Below, piece by piece: positions 1 through 9,388 of a stretch of DNA of 37,901 bases (positions within the stretch are counted from its first letter, which is position 1; each line of letters starts with the position of its first letter). This DNA comes from Bacteroidales bacterium. GTDB lineage: Bacteria > Bacteroidota > Bacteroidia > Bacteroidales > GWF2-38-335. The stretch covers positions 1-37,901 of the forward strand of contig JAFGXD010000168.1 in NCBI GenBank assembly GCA_016936815.1, read 5' to 3'. Both the position numbers and the translations under genes were made by a program. The notes under the pieces are model-generated. The model did no database searches. It worked only from the letters and a program-made list of their open reading frames with translations, and had not been told where the DNA came from.

Positions 1-72
1 AATTCTTTCTTCCAATCATCATTACATTACGGCGGGTTTGGGGAATACAATGTTCGGGGCTAGAAAGGTTTA

Positions 73-185
73 ACTCCTAGCGGAGTATATTGCTTTGGAA
101 AAATTGAATTATAAACGAATTACGAAATAACGACAAACAAAATAACAACAAACGACAAACGAATTAACGACAAACGAACTAACAA
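73..185. repeat. Palindrome ACTCC-TAGC-GGAGT followed by ACGAAATAACGACAAAC / AAACGAATTAACGACAAACGA repeat tract (copy 1 of 2)
   Basis: ACTCC(73-77)/GGAGT(82-86), then degenerate AACGACAAACGAA units. A 21-bp exact match AAACGAATTAACGACAAACGA (157-177) and a 17-bp exact match ACGAAATAACGACAAAC (122-138) recur near 2968-3038. Confidence 0.75.
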
Positions 186-829
186 CAAACCACCCCCCTC
201 TCAATCGCCTCCCTAATTAACTGCGCCGTTGAACTTACTTTAAATTTGTTCCTGAGATTCTGACGGTGAGTTTTAACTGTTTTGTCGGATATAATTAACC
301 GGTCGGCTATTTGTTTGTCGGTTAGCCCTGCTACTATGTTTGTTAATATTTCTTTCTCTCTTTCCGAAAGACTAATTTGTAAAGAAAAATCGTCATCCAG
401 CTCTTTAACTGCCTCTTGCTTATTGGTCTGCTGAAAAAAGGTCTCCCCCCTGCTTAAGACTTCCAATGCCGTAAATAACTCCTCTCTTGAATGGGTTTTA
501 GAAAGATATCCATCAATTTTTTCATCTCTTAATTTTGCCATTAATTGCTTTCCGGTATAGGTGGTGAGAACCAATATTTTAATCTGTGGATATTGCTTTT
601 TAACCTTTCTGCAGGTTTCCATTATGTCGGATGATCCATCGTTTAAATTCAGGTCAACTATGGCTATTTCAATATGTTTGTTTAGTTGAGACAATTTTAG
701 AAAAAATTCATTGCTACTGTTTGCTACAGCCACAAGGTTAAATTTATTGCTCTTAGAAAGCGAATATTCTATTCCGTCAAGTACTATTTGATGATCGTCT
801 AATGCTATAATATTTACTTTAGTTTCCAT
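179..829 (-). CDS. LuxR/NarL-family response regulator (REC + HTH)
   Basis: ALDDHQ acidic pair, AIVDLNL phosphoacceptor Asp, C-terminal LSEREKEILTNIVAGLTDKQIADRLIISDKTVKTHRQNL HTH. Confidence 0.93.
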   Translation of the reverse strand: METKVNIIALDDHQIVLDGIEYSLSKSNKFNLVAVANSSNEFFLKLSQLNKHIEIAIVDLNLNDGSSDIMETCRKVKKQYPQIKILVLTTYTGKQLMAKLRDEKIDGYLSKTHSREELFTALEVLSRGETFFQQTNKQEAVKELDDDFSLQISLSEREKEILTNIVAGLTDKQIADRLIISDKTVKTHRQNLRNKFKVSSTAQLIREAIERGVVCC

Positions 830-832
830 GTT

Positions 833-2881
833 TTACAGATTTTTTGGAAATATTACCAAAGTTTTGCATCCACTTCCCGGTTTGGTCTCTATTTCAAGTT
901 TCCCATTATAATACTCAACTCTTTGAGCTATATTATTTAAACCCATGCCTTTGCTTGTTGTGTTTTGGTCAAATCCTTTGCCGTCGTCTTCCACAATTAC
1001 TTCAAAATGGGTTTCATTCTTAAGATTAAGTTTTATTTTTTTTGCTTCCGAATGTTTTATTGAGTTAATAATTAGCTCCTGAGCAGTTCTGTAAATTGCT
1101 GTCTTAAGGTCGGAATCAGGCTGTTTGTTGGTTTCCCAACCATTGAGGTTAAATTCAATTATGGCCTTAGAGCTTAAAGAAATTTCATCTATAAAATCGC
1201 CCAAACTTTCGGTTATGTCTCTATCTAAACTCGCAAAATGAGCCAATTGATGAGAAAACATCCGTACTTTTCTATAAGATGCTGTTACTTCTTTTTCAAC
1301 CTTATATAAAATTGAAATCTCGGGGTAATCGCCTGTTAAATTTGTTAGAATATTGCCCGCTCCGGCCAGACTGTTTCCTACGTCGTCGTGCAATTCTACC
1401 GCAATTTTTCTTCTTTCTTCTTCCTGTCCTTCTAAATGTGCCTTAATGGTATTATGCTTCATTTTTACTTCCAGGTTCTTTTTCTTCTGTTTGAAATAGA
1501 AAGCAATTGCAATAACCACAATTGTTAAAAGAAATAGCCCCGAAACAAGAAATAGTATGCTTATTCTGTTCTTTTCAATCTTTATATCCTTAATTCTTCC
1601 TGCCAGATTTTGCTCCTTAATTTGCTGTTGCTGTGTGGAAATTACATACTCTTTTTCATTTAGCTCGTATTGTGTTTTAAGCTCAAGAATGTATTTTCTG
1701 GTTTTTGTATTTACTAAAGAATCCGATATGCTTTGGTTCAATTTATAATAATTTAGTGCATCTTTGTAATTACCGGTTCTTTCAGATATTTTCGACATTT
1801 CCAATGCCAATATTTTCTGCATATCCATAAAATTATTGTCAACTGCAAGTTTGTAGCTTTCCTTAATAAATTGTATAGATTCGACATTATTCAATCTTTC
1901 AAAACATAAACCTTTTAGATATAAACTTTTACACAAACCATACACATGATTTGTTTGTAAATTTATTTTTTCGGCTTCCTCTGCATAGCTTAAAGCTAAA
2001 TTTATTTTTTGTAACTCGTAATATACAATTCCAATGTTTACAAGCGATGCAGCAAGACCAACTTTGTCGGAAACTTCTTTTCGTAAACCCATTTCCTTTG
2101 TGTAATTCTCCAAGGCATCTTTAAAATTCCTTTGTTTGGAAAGAATGTTTCCTAAATTTCCATAAGAATTTGCCAGACCATATTTATTGTTAGTTTTAAG
2201 ATAAATATCTAAGGCTTTTTCAAAATAACTTACCGAAATATCGTAATTGCTTAATGTGTCGGCAGAAAAATCGGAAATATTTTCAGCCAAATCCTCATAA
2301 ATCAAACCCAAATTAATATAGCAACTGGCTTTTCCGTTTTCAAAATTTAGCTTGTCGAAAATTTTTAGGGCTTGTAGCTGATATTCTTCTGCTTTCAAGT
2401 ATTTTCCCCATACAAAATACACGTTTCCAATATTGTTTAATGTTATTCCAACTCCTTTTTCGTCTTTTTCCTTCTCCTTAAGCTCTCTAGCAAATTCGTA
2501 CTGTTCTATGGCTTCTTTGTAAGTTCCAAGGTTAAAAAGAATATTTCCAATATTGTTATAAACTTTCGAAAGTCCTGTATTGTTGCCATTGCTCTTAAAA
2601 ATATCTGCTGCCAAATTCAAATACTCTATTGCTTTTTCGTATTCGTTTTTGTTTGAATAGGCCACCCCAATAATTAATTTACTTTCTCCCTCAACTTCAA
2701 CATTTCCTTCCTTTATGGAATTCTCAATTGTTTCTAAAAGAATCGTAATAGTACTATCCGGATTCGACAATAACAACAATCTGGCATATTCAACCTGATT
2801 CTTAAGTTGAATTGTCTTATCCTGTGAAACAAGTTGATTTACAAATAAAACCGCAAAGAATATTACAAAATATTTTTTCAA
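833..2881 (-). CDS. TPR-containing sensor histidine kinase (HisKA_3 / HATPase_c, NarX/DesK type)
   Basis: Multiple TPR motifs, a TM segment (ISILFLVSGLFLLTIVVIAIAFYF), H-box EEERRKIAVELHDDVGNSLAG, N/G boxes. The ORF track extends to TTG at 2968, but TTG at 2881 gives a good signal peptide (MKKYFVIFFAVLFVNQLVSQ). Confidence 0.88.
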   Translation of the reverse strand: MKKYFVIFFAVLFVNQLVSQDKTIQLKNQVEYARLLLLSNPDSTITILLETIENSIKEGNVEVEGESKLIIGVAYSNKNEYEKAIEYLNLAADIFKSNGNNTGLSKVYNNIGNILFNLGTYKEAIEQYEFARELKEKEKDEKGVGITLNNIGNVYFVWGKYLKAEEYQLQALKIFDKLNFENGKASCYINLGLIYEDLAENISDFSADTLSNYDISVSYFEKALDIYLKTNNKYGLANSYGNLGNILSKQRNFKDALENYTKEMGLRKEVSDKVGLAASLVNIGIVYYELQKINLALSYAEEAEKINLQTNHVYGLCKSLYLKGLCFERLNNVESIQFIKESYKLAVDNNFMDMQKILALEMSKISERTGNYKDALNYYKLNQSISDSLVNTKTRKYILELKTQYELNEKEYVISTQQQQIKEQNLAGRIKDIKIEKNRISILFLVSGLFLLTIVVIAIAFYFKQKKKNLEVKMKHNTIKAHLEGQEEERRKIAVELHDDVGNSLAGAGNILTNLTGDYPEISILYKVEKEVTASYRKVRMFSHQLAHFASLDRDITESLGDFIDEISLSSKAIIEFNLNGWETNKQPDSDLKTAIYRTAQELIINSIKHSEAKKIKLNLKNETHFEVIVEDDGKGFDQNTTSKGMGLNNIAQRVEYYNGKLEIETKPGSGCKTLVIFPKNL

Positions 2882-2935
2882 AATGAATTGAATTATTAAA
2901 AGATAAAGGAAATAAAAAAAACAGATTTCTCTACT

Positions 2936-3040
2936 ACTCCTTTTGGAGTATTTTTTTTTTGAATTCAAAACGAATTAACGACAAACGACAAACCAAGCAA
3001 CCACAAACGAATAAACAACAAACGAAATAACGACAAACTA
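2936..3040. repeat. Palindrome ACTCC-TTTT-GGAGT followed by ACGAATTAACGACAAACGA-type repeat tract (copy 2 of 2)
   Basis: ACTCC(2936-2940)/GGAGT(2945-2949), then 2968-2988 AAACGAATTAACGACAAACGA and 3022-3038 ACGAAATAACGACAAAC. Both strings are identical to copy 1. Confidence 0.75.
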
Positions 3041-3045
3041 CTTAA

Positions 3046-5079
3046 CTAATCCATTCTAACACCAATAACCAGAATATCGTCTATTTGTTCGAAATGATCG
3101 TTGTTTTGAACAGGATCGTGATGAGCTTTCCAGTTTTCAATGGTTTCGTCTAATATCTTGAATTGTTCATGCATACCTCTTGGTTGGATTTCCAATAGCA
3201 ATTCCTTAAAGGTTTTATACATAAACTTCTTGCCTCTAGGACCTCCAAATTGGTCGGCATAACCATCGGAAAATACATAGATAGAATCACCTTTTACTAA
3301 TTCTATTTCCTTATTTGTAAACGAAACTATTTCCTCACCGTAAATACCAATTGGCATTTTGTCGGCTTTTATTTCGTAAAGAATATGTGTATCGTTTTCA
3401 ACAGTTTTGGCATCTTCAATAACCGGACTATCTTTTAGTCTAACCAAATACATTGGATTGTTTGCTCCCGCATATTGAATCGATTTCCCATTCTTTTCAA
3501 TAACTACCATAGCTATATCCATTCCGTCTTTTGCTTCACCTTCCTTACCGGTTTGCCTTAGAGCTTTTATTACTTGTGCACGCAATAGATTTAATATTTC
3601 GTTAGCGCTGTGTTTTGTTCCTTTGTTTACTATTTCGTTAAGAAAAGCAACTCCCAACATACTCATAAAGGCTCCCGGAACTCCGTGTCCTGTACAGTCG
3701 GCAGCAGCAACAATAACAGAATCTTCGTATTCTGTAAACCAGTAATAATCTCCGGAAACAATGTCTCTTGGTTTGTTAAGAATGAAATAAGAGTCTAAAT
3801 TTCTTCCTATATAATCTTCCGGAGGTAATATTGCTCTTTGAATTCTTTGCGCATAAACAATACTATCCATAATTTCTTCCTTTTGTTCTATAATTTGGTC
3901 GCGCTGTATTTCAATAGCATCTCTTTGTGTTTCAATTTCTTCTTTCTGCTGACGAATTTCTTCGTTTTGCTCCATTATGGCAATATTCTTTTCGTTTAAG
4001 AGCTTATTTGCTTTCTTCTTAATCTTGTATGAACGGTAAATAAAATATCCTAAGCCGGCCATTACCAGTGAAAGAAAAACAAAAAGGTAAATAATAAGAT
4101 TTTGTGTGTTTACTTTATCTATCAGGTGAGATAATTCCGATTCTTGCTTCTTAATCTCAGCTTTCTGTTTTTCAAGAAATGCTTCCTGAACTTTAATTTC
4201 TTTTGTCTGCTTTTCTAGTTTTGCTGTTTTTTCGTCTAGTTCTTTGGTTTTTCTTTCCAGTTCAGCCGATTTTTCGTCTAGTTCTTTGGTTTTTGCGGCA
4301 AGTTCTTCTTGTTTCTGATTAACATCATTAATAAGTCTGGTAAGCTCCATCCTCTGCACATCAATCATTGCTTGTTGCTTCTTTATTTCTTCTCGCTGAA
4401 CTTCTATTCTTTTTGTTTGTTCAGCAATTTCCTTCATTTGCTTTTCAATTTCAGCTTTTTGTTGCTCAATTTGTTTAGACTGTTGCTCAACAACCTGTTT
4501 TTCAGCTTCTAACAATTTCTCGGTGCGTTCGTAAAGTTCTTCCCAATCGGTTTTATTTTTTACAGAACCGGCAAGGAATAATGCGGGTAATACAAATCCT
4601 TCGGCTGTAACTTTTTTCTCGTTTATTTCATACCTTTTTATGCCTTTTGGATCTACAATGAAGTTAATCATTGATGTATGATACTCATAGTTTTCAGTTA
4701 TTAATAGAATTTTTTTGCCTGCTATTTTGTTTGAAGCCAAATAAATATCGGTTTTTGTTTCATGTTTTTCAAAATATAAAACCTGAATATTATCTGCCTC
4801 GTCTAATGAATTTAAGTGCACTATTTTTATTGGTTTTCCATGAACTGTTATTCTCTTAGCTGCCTCGGTATTTAATGCATCGAAAAGAGATTTGTCTTTT
4901 TCAATAATCCCCAGATTATACTCGGTAATACTTCCTTCATTTGGCCAGGTAACCTGACTTACAATATCAAGAATATAGCGTGAACGCGCTTCGTCGGTAA
5001 AGGTTTTTGTCTGTGCAAATGAACCGAATGAGTTCGTTAATAACACAAATAAGAACAAGACAGAAAATATGTTTTTCAT
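3046..5079 (-). CDS. YfiR-like (DUF4154) periplasmic domain + coiled coil + TM + SpoIIE/PP2C-type serine phosphatase
   Basis: Signal peptide; N-terminal YfiR-like region (ARSRYILDIVSQVTWP...VLYFEKHE...); long heptad coiled coil; TM IIYLFVFLSLVMAGLGYFIY; NKPRDIVSGDYYW...AADCTGHGVPGAFMSMLG phosphatase motifs. Confidence 0.88.
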   Translation of the reverse strand: MKNIFSVLFLFVLLTNSFGSFAQTKTFTDEARSRYILDIVSQVTWPNEGSITEYNLGIIEKDKSLFDALNTEAAKRITVHGKPIKIVHLNSLDEADNIQVLYFEKHETKTDIYLASNKIAGKKILLITENYEYHTSMINFIVDPKGIKRYEINEKKVTAEGFVLPALFLAGSVKNKTDWEELYERTEKLLEAEKQVVEQQSKQIEQQKAEIEKQMKEIAEQTKRIEVQREEIKKQQAMIDVQRMELTRLINDVNQKQEELAAKTKELDEKSAELERKTKELDEKTAKLEKQTKEIKVQEAFLEKQKAEIKKQESELSHLIDKVNTQNLIIYLFVFLSLVMAGLGYFIYRSYKIKKKANKLLNEKNIAIMEQNEEIRQQKEEIETQRDAIEIQRDQIIEQKEEIMDSIVYAQRIQRAILPPEDYIGRNLDSYFILNKPRDIVSGDYYWFTEYEDSVIVAAADCTGHGVPGAFMSMLGVAFLNEIVNKGTKHSANEILNLLRAQVIKALRQTGKEGEAKDGMDIAMVVIEKNGKSIQYAGANNPMYLVRLKDSPVIEDAKTVENDTHILYEIKADKMPIGIYGEEIVSFTNKEIELVKGDSIYVFSDGYADQFGGPRGKKFMYKTFKELLLEIQPRGMHEQFKILDETIENWKAHHDPVQNNDHFEQIDDILVIGVRMD
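4227..4294 (-). repeat. 42-bp-period in-frame repeat within the coiled coil
   Basis: TTTTCGTCTAGTTCTTTGGTTTTT occurs twice with 42-nt spacing (CGTCTAG at 4233 and 4275). Protein: ELDEKSAELERKTK / ELDEKTAKLEKQTK. Confidence 0.8.
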
Positions 5080-5157
5080 AGAAATAAATTTTAAGCAAAA
5101 ATGAATCCCTTGTTTTTAGGTAAGACAAAAGTACATTTTATTTTCACAAATAGAAAA

Positions 5158-6375
5158 TCAGTGGCAAATTCTTAGTTTATCTTCTGCAGCCTTTTGGTGA
5201 CCTAAATCGGCGGCTTTTTTTAAATCCTCGCAAGCCTTTTTTGTGTTGTCAAGCGCATGAAAACTTGCTCCCCGGAGGTAATAAATTTCCGCATCCTGAA
5301 TATTTTTCAAGGCTTTTGTAAAATCGTCTATTGCTTCAGAAAACTTTCCTTTTTCGAAATAAAACTTTCCTCTTTTATGGTATGCTTCCCCGCAATTGGG
5401 GTTAATTTCCAAAGCTTTGGTGAAATCGCGCATTGCCATTGTTTCCTTTGCAGCTCCCATTGATGAATAAGAGACAGCACGTTCGTAGTAAGATTTAAAA
5501 AATTCTCTGTTATACATTATGGCTTTAGAATACTCCTTTATAGCCAAATCGTGTTTGTTTAAATTGCTATATGCCAGTCCTTTGTTGTGATAAACTTCCG
5601 GATCTTTTGTTTTTGTTTTTATTATGTATGCAGCAAAATCGTCGACGCTGCCTTGATAGTTTTTTAGTTTAAGTCGAACTTCTGCTCTAAGCAATACAGC
5701 ATTTTCGTTGTTACCAAGGGTAATTGCAGAACCCAGAGCTTTTTCTGCTCCGGTAAAATCGTCTGTTTTATTGCAACACAAGGCATATTGATAAAATGCA
5801 GAGGCATTTGTTTTATCAAATTCTGAGGCTTTTTTATAATGGTCTTTTGCTAGATCGAATTTTTCTTCCATAAAATACATTTCGCCCGAAAGGAAGTATG
5901 TTTCAGAGAGTTTTGAATTTAAACCAATGGCTTTATCAATTGTTTCTCTTGCTTTGGAAAAATTTTTCTCTCCGTAATACAAACTGCCCATTTTTTCCCA
6001 AGCTGCCGTATAAGTCGGTTTTATTGTTACAATGCTCTCTAAATCTTTAAGAGCCTCTTTCTTTTTATTCAATTTTAAATTAGCGTCTGATTTTAAAATA
6101 TAGGCTTCAAAATAATCGTTTTTTGCTTTAATTGCCGCCGAGCAATCTTCAACCACTTTGTTGTAGTCGGCAAGTCCAAAATATGCCAGGGCTCGCCCAT
6201 AAAAGGCTTCCTGGTAAAATGGGTCTTTTGCACAAACTTTATCGAATTCGGCAATAGCAGCCTGATATTGCTTTTTGTTGAGGTTTTCCATTCCTAAATC
6301 GAAAAAATTATTTATCGATTGAGAATTTAGGGTGAGAATCCACATAAATGCAAGAATAGCAAAAACTTGTTTCAT
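5158..6375 (-). CDS. Secreted/periplasmic tetratricopeptide repeat protein
   Basis: Signal peptide MKQVFAILAFMWILTLNSQS; roughly nine or more TPR-like 34-residue repeats. Confidence 0.88.
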   Translation of the reverse strand: MKQVFAILAFMWILTLNSQSINNFFDLGMENLNKKQYQAAIAEFDKVCAKDPFYQEAFYGRALAYFGLADYNKVVEDCSAAIKAKNDYFEAYILKSDANLKLNKKKEALKDLESIVTIKPTYTAAWEKMGSLYYGEKNFSKARETIDKAIGLNSKLSETYFLSGEMYFMEEKFDLAKDHYKKASEFDKTNASAFYQYALCCNKTDDFTGAEKALGSAITLGNNENAVLLRAEVRLKLKNYQGSVDDFAAYIIKTKTKDPEVYHNKGLAYSNLNKHDLAIKEYSKAIMYNREFFKSYYERAVSYSSMGAAKETMAMRDFTKALEINPNCGEAYHKRGKFYFEKGKFSEAIDDFTKALKNIQDAEIYYLRGASFHALDNTKKACEDLKKAADLGHQKAAEDKLRICH

Positions 6376-6419
6376 TTGTTTAAGGTTTTTTGGTTGAAAA
6401 ATTCAATTTCAATGAAAAT

Positions 6420-8081
6420 TTATTCAACAATAAAGTTTAACAAAAGTTCCTGACCAAAGTCGTATGGAAAATTAAGTATTTCTTTTTTTGTTTCAAAATC
6501 GAGGATAGAAATTTTGCCGTTTTTTCCCACTAATTCTCTGTTGCTGTTCCAATACCACCAGTGCATTACCATTCCGTCTTCGAGTTTGTCTGTAAATCTG
6601 AATTTGTAACAACCCGGTGTTAAAGAGATTTGGTGATTGTATTCGGTGGAGTCGGTGTAATTATTTGCTGAAAAAACCGGGTTTCCCATGGAATTGGTAA
6701 TTATTGTTTGATTTTCCTTTGCTCTACCTTTGTCGTTTGTTTCTATATGAATGATAAACTTCTGTGGTAATCTGGTGATTTCAGGAACAAGAGAACTTAA
6801 TTTGTTATTTTCTTTGTTTTCATCAATTTCCCCGTTAGGTAAAAGCAATTCGGCAAAAAATATTTTGCTCGAATAGTCGAATTCAGGAAGAGTAATTTCG
6901 GTAGTTTCCATAAATTTCAAAGCTCCTTTCCACTGATATTCAGATGTTTTTTTGGAGTTTGCAGAACCATAAACAATTTTTAGGCTGTAAAGAACATTTT
7001 TGCCCGAATTTCTTATTTTTATTACAGGATTGGCGCAAATAGGATTTATTCTGCTGTATTCATCTTTTTTGGAGGGGGCAATTATTTCAAGAATTTCGGC
7101 ATCGTTATTAAAATTTGCCTTTCCAAATTCGAAAAGCTGATGCGACATTCGGTACTCTCCACCTTTTTCGCCGTTGTTTTGGTAATTTTCAATAAAATAA
7201 TCTACGTAAATACTATCGTTTGGAAATCCGTAATCTGTTATGTTGAAATCATATTCATCTACTTTTGTTCCCGGACACCAGCCTGCACGGTTAAATGGCC
7301 ATGTTCCGCCCTGAGGATAAATTGGGTTAAAGCCGCAATCTTTCCAAACATTCCATCTAACAAATTTGTCTTCACCAAAGGAATATCCGTGGGTTTTATT
7401 ATCCCATTCGCAGCAGTTTTGCGGACCAAAGTGTCTGTGACCGGAGATTCTGGCTTTAATTGAAAATGTTTCTGCTTGTGAGTTAATTAGAAACCCTGTT
7501 TTTTGCAGGACTGAATCGTCTGCTAATTTTTCGTAAGTGTAAATACCGTTGGGCCAGATGTTTTTAACAGAAATAACATTTCGGGGAGGTGTTCCGGAGA
7601 TAAAAAGGAAGGTCAAGTCTAGTAATTCCTGATTATTACCGGTTTCGAGCAAAATATTGCCTTTAAGAATTGGGGCATAATCTGTAATATCGTACTCCCA
7701 CTTCCAGCCATCTTCTCCGCCCATTTTTAGTCGTTTTCCGTATGGGGTAACAAAGCTTCCTATTTCAAATTTTTCGAAATCTCCGTTTTTTGAGATATGT
7801 AACACGGTGTTTGTAAAATAGTCCCATTCGCCACAAGGAAAACTATCGCCTTTAGTTCTTTCGTCGCATTTAAGATGCTGAACCATAATTATTTTTCTCC
7901 ATTGTCCTGAATCGGGGAAATGAACAGTTTTTTTATAGGAAGCGCCCCAACCTTCCGGACTGGGGTCTTCCCAAGTAAAAGCTTTTACAATTATTGTGTC
8001 TTGCGATTTAGAATTGAAATTAAGCAACAATAAAAAGGCAACAATAAAGAGGAATGTTTTGAATTTACAATCCAAATTCAT
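6420..8081 (-). CDS. Peptide-N-glycosidase F-related secreted protein
   Basis: Signal peptide after M17 of the ORF. Blocks align by eye with PNGase F: CGEWD (cf. CDEWD), [10 protein letters not shown] (cf. EIGRFITPYW), [16 protein letters not shown] (cf. ISGWGHAKPY..GCAEWC), RAGWCPG (cf. RAGWCPG). Confidence 0.85.
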   Translation of the reverse strand: MNLDCKFKTFLFIVAFLLLLNFNSKSQDTIIVKAFTWEDPSPEGWGASYKKTVHFPDSGQWRKIIMVQHLKCDERTKGDSFPCGEWDYFTNTVLHISKNGDFEKFEIGSFVTPYGKRLKMGGEDGWKWEYDITDYAPILKGNILLETGNNQELLDLTFLFISGTPPRNVISVKNIWPNGIYTYEKLADDSVLQKTGFLINSQAETFSIKARISGHRHFGPQNCCEWDNKTHGYSFGEDKFVRWNVWKDCGFNPIYPQGGTWPFNRAGWCPGTKVDEYDFNITDYGFPNDSIYVDYFIENYQNNGEKGGEYRMSHQLFEFGKANFNNDAEILEIIAPSKKDEYSRINPICANPVIKIRNSGKNVLYSLKIVYGSANSKKTSEYQWKGALKFMETTEITLPEFDYSSKIFFAELLLPNGEIDENKENNKLSSLVPEITRLPQKFIIHIETNDKGRAKENQTIITNSMGNPVFSANNYTDSTEYNHQISLTPGCYKFRFTDKLEDGMVMHWWYWNSNRELVGKNGKISILDFETKKEILNFPYDFGQELLLNFIVE

Positions 8082-9321
8082 TCTTAATTTTGTCAACATA
8101 GTCAAGCTTTTCCCATGTAAAAAGTTCAACTTCCATTTCTTTTTTTCCTAGATATGGCGATTCGAAAGTTTTTTTCACAATTCTGCAATCTCTTCCCATG
8201 TGGCCATAAGCTGCAGTTTCGCGGTAAATAGGATTTCTTAATTTCAATCTTTCTTCAATTGCTGCAGGTCTTAGGTCGAATAATTTGGCAACTTTGTTTG
8301 CAATAATACTATCGTTTTCTTTAACTTTTGCTGTTCCGTATGTATTAACAAAAATGTTAATTGGTTGAGCTACTCCAATTGCGTATGAAAGCTGAACAAG
8401 AATCTCATCGCAAATGCCTGAAGCTACAAGGTTTTTGGCAATATGTCTGGCCGCATAAGCAGCAGAACGGTCAACTTTACTTGGATCTTTTCCCGAAAAT
8501 GCTCCACCACCGTGAGCACCTTTTCCGCCGTAGGTATCAACAATAATTTTTCTGCCTGTAAGTCCGGTATCGCCGTGAGGACCGCCAATTACGAACTTTC
8601 CTGTTGGGTTAACATGTAGAACAAAATCGTTTTTAAAAAGAGTTCTAACACGTTCGGGAAGTAATTCTATTGTTCTTGGAATAAGAATATTAGCAACATC
8701 GTCTTTAATTTTAGCAAGCATTCTTGCATCATCTTTATCAAAATCGTCGTGTTGAGTGGAGACTACAATGGTATGAATTTTTTCCGGACTATGGTCGTCG
8801 GAATACTGAATAGTTACCTGCGATTTTGAATCTGGACGAAGGTAGGTCATTAGTTTTCCTTCTTTACGAATTTTTGCCAGTTCCATAAGCAGGATGTGAG
8901 AAATGGTAATAGCCAGAGGCATATAATCGTCGGTTTCGCGGTTTGCATATCCGAACATCATTCCCTGGTCTCCGGCACCCTGATCCATACGGTCTGTTTT
9001 GTCTACGCCACGGTTAATATCGGGGGATTGTTCGTGAATAGCAGCTAGAACTCCACAGGAATTGCCATCGAACTGGTATTCGCTTTTTGTGTAGCCAATT
9101 TGGTTAACAACTTTACGTGCAGTTTCCTGAACGTCAATATAGATTTGTGACTTTACCTCGCCGGCCAAAATAACCTGTCCGGTTGTTACAAGGGTTTCGC
9201 AAGCTACTTTTGAATTTGGGTCGAAAGCCAAAAATTCGTCCAACAAAGCATCTGAAATCTGATCGGCAACCTTATCCGGGTGACCTTCGGAAACAGATTC
9301 GGAAGTAAATAAATATGACAT
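8065..9321 (-). CDS. metK: S-adenosylmethionine synthetase
   Basis: [63 protein letters not shown]. Confidence 0.98.
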   Translation of the reverse strand: MSYLFTSESVSEGHPDKVADQISDALLDEFLAFDPNSKVACETLVTTGQVILAGEVKSQIYIDVQETARKVVNQIGYTKSEYQFDGNSCGVLAAIHEQSPDINRGVDKTDRMDQGAGDQGMMFGYANRETDDYMPLAITISHILLMELAKIRKEGKLMTYLRPDSKSQVTIQYSDDHSPEKIHTIVVSTQHDDFDKDDARMLAKIKDDVANILIPRTIELLPERVRTLFKNDFVLHVNPTGKFVIGGPHGDTGLTGRKIIVDTYGGKGAHGGGAFSGKDPSKVDRSAAYAARHIAKNLVASGICDEILVQLSYAIGVAQPINIFVNTYGTAKVKENDSIIANKVAKLFDLRPAAIEERLKLRNPIYRETAAYGHMGRDCRIVKKTFESPYLGKKEMEVELFTWEKLDYVDKIKNEFGL

Positions 9322-9388
9322 TTTTAATAGTTTAAATAAATACTAAATAATTAATTTACAGTATTTTTTAGAAAATTGTGAGCTGACT

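Noticed and set aside
2936-2960. ACTCC-TTTT-GGAGT-A-T10 looks like a plus-strand rho-independent terminator
   Set aside because: No plus-strand gene precedes it, and a similar palindrome occurs at 73-86 without a T run. More likely part of a repeat element.
4309-4512. Plus-strand ORF MFLINIINKSGKL... in the ORF track
   Set aside because: Antisense shadow of the strongly supported SpoIIE coiled-coil gene; composition is an artefact of Lys/Glu/Gln heptads. The other short antisense ORFs in the track are treated likewise.
7140-7463. 107-aa plus-strand ORF
   Set aside because: Lies antisense within the well-supported PNGase F-like gene; no recognisable domain or start context.
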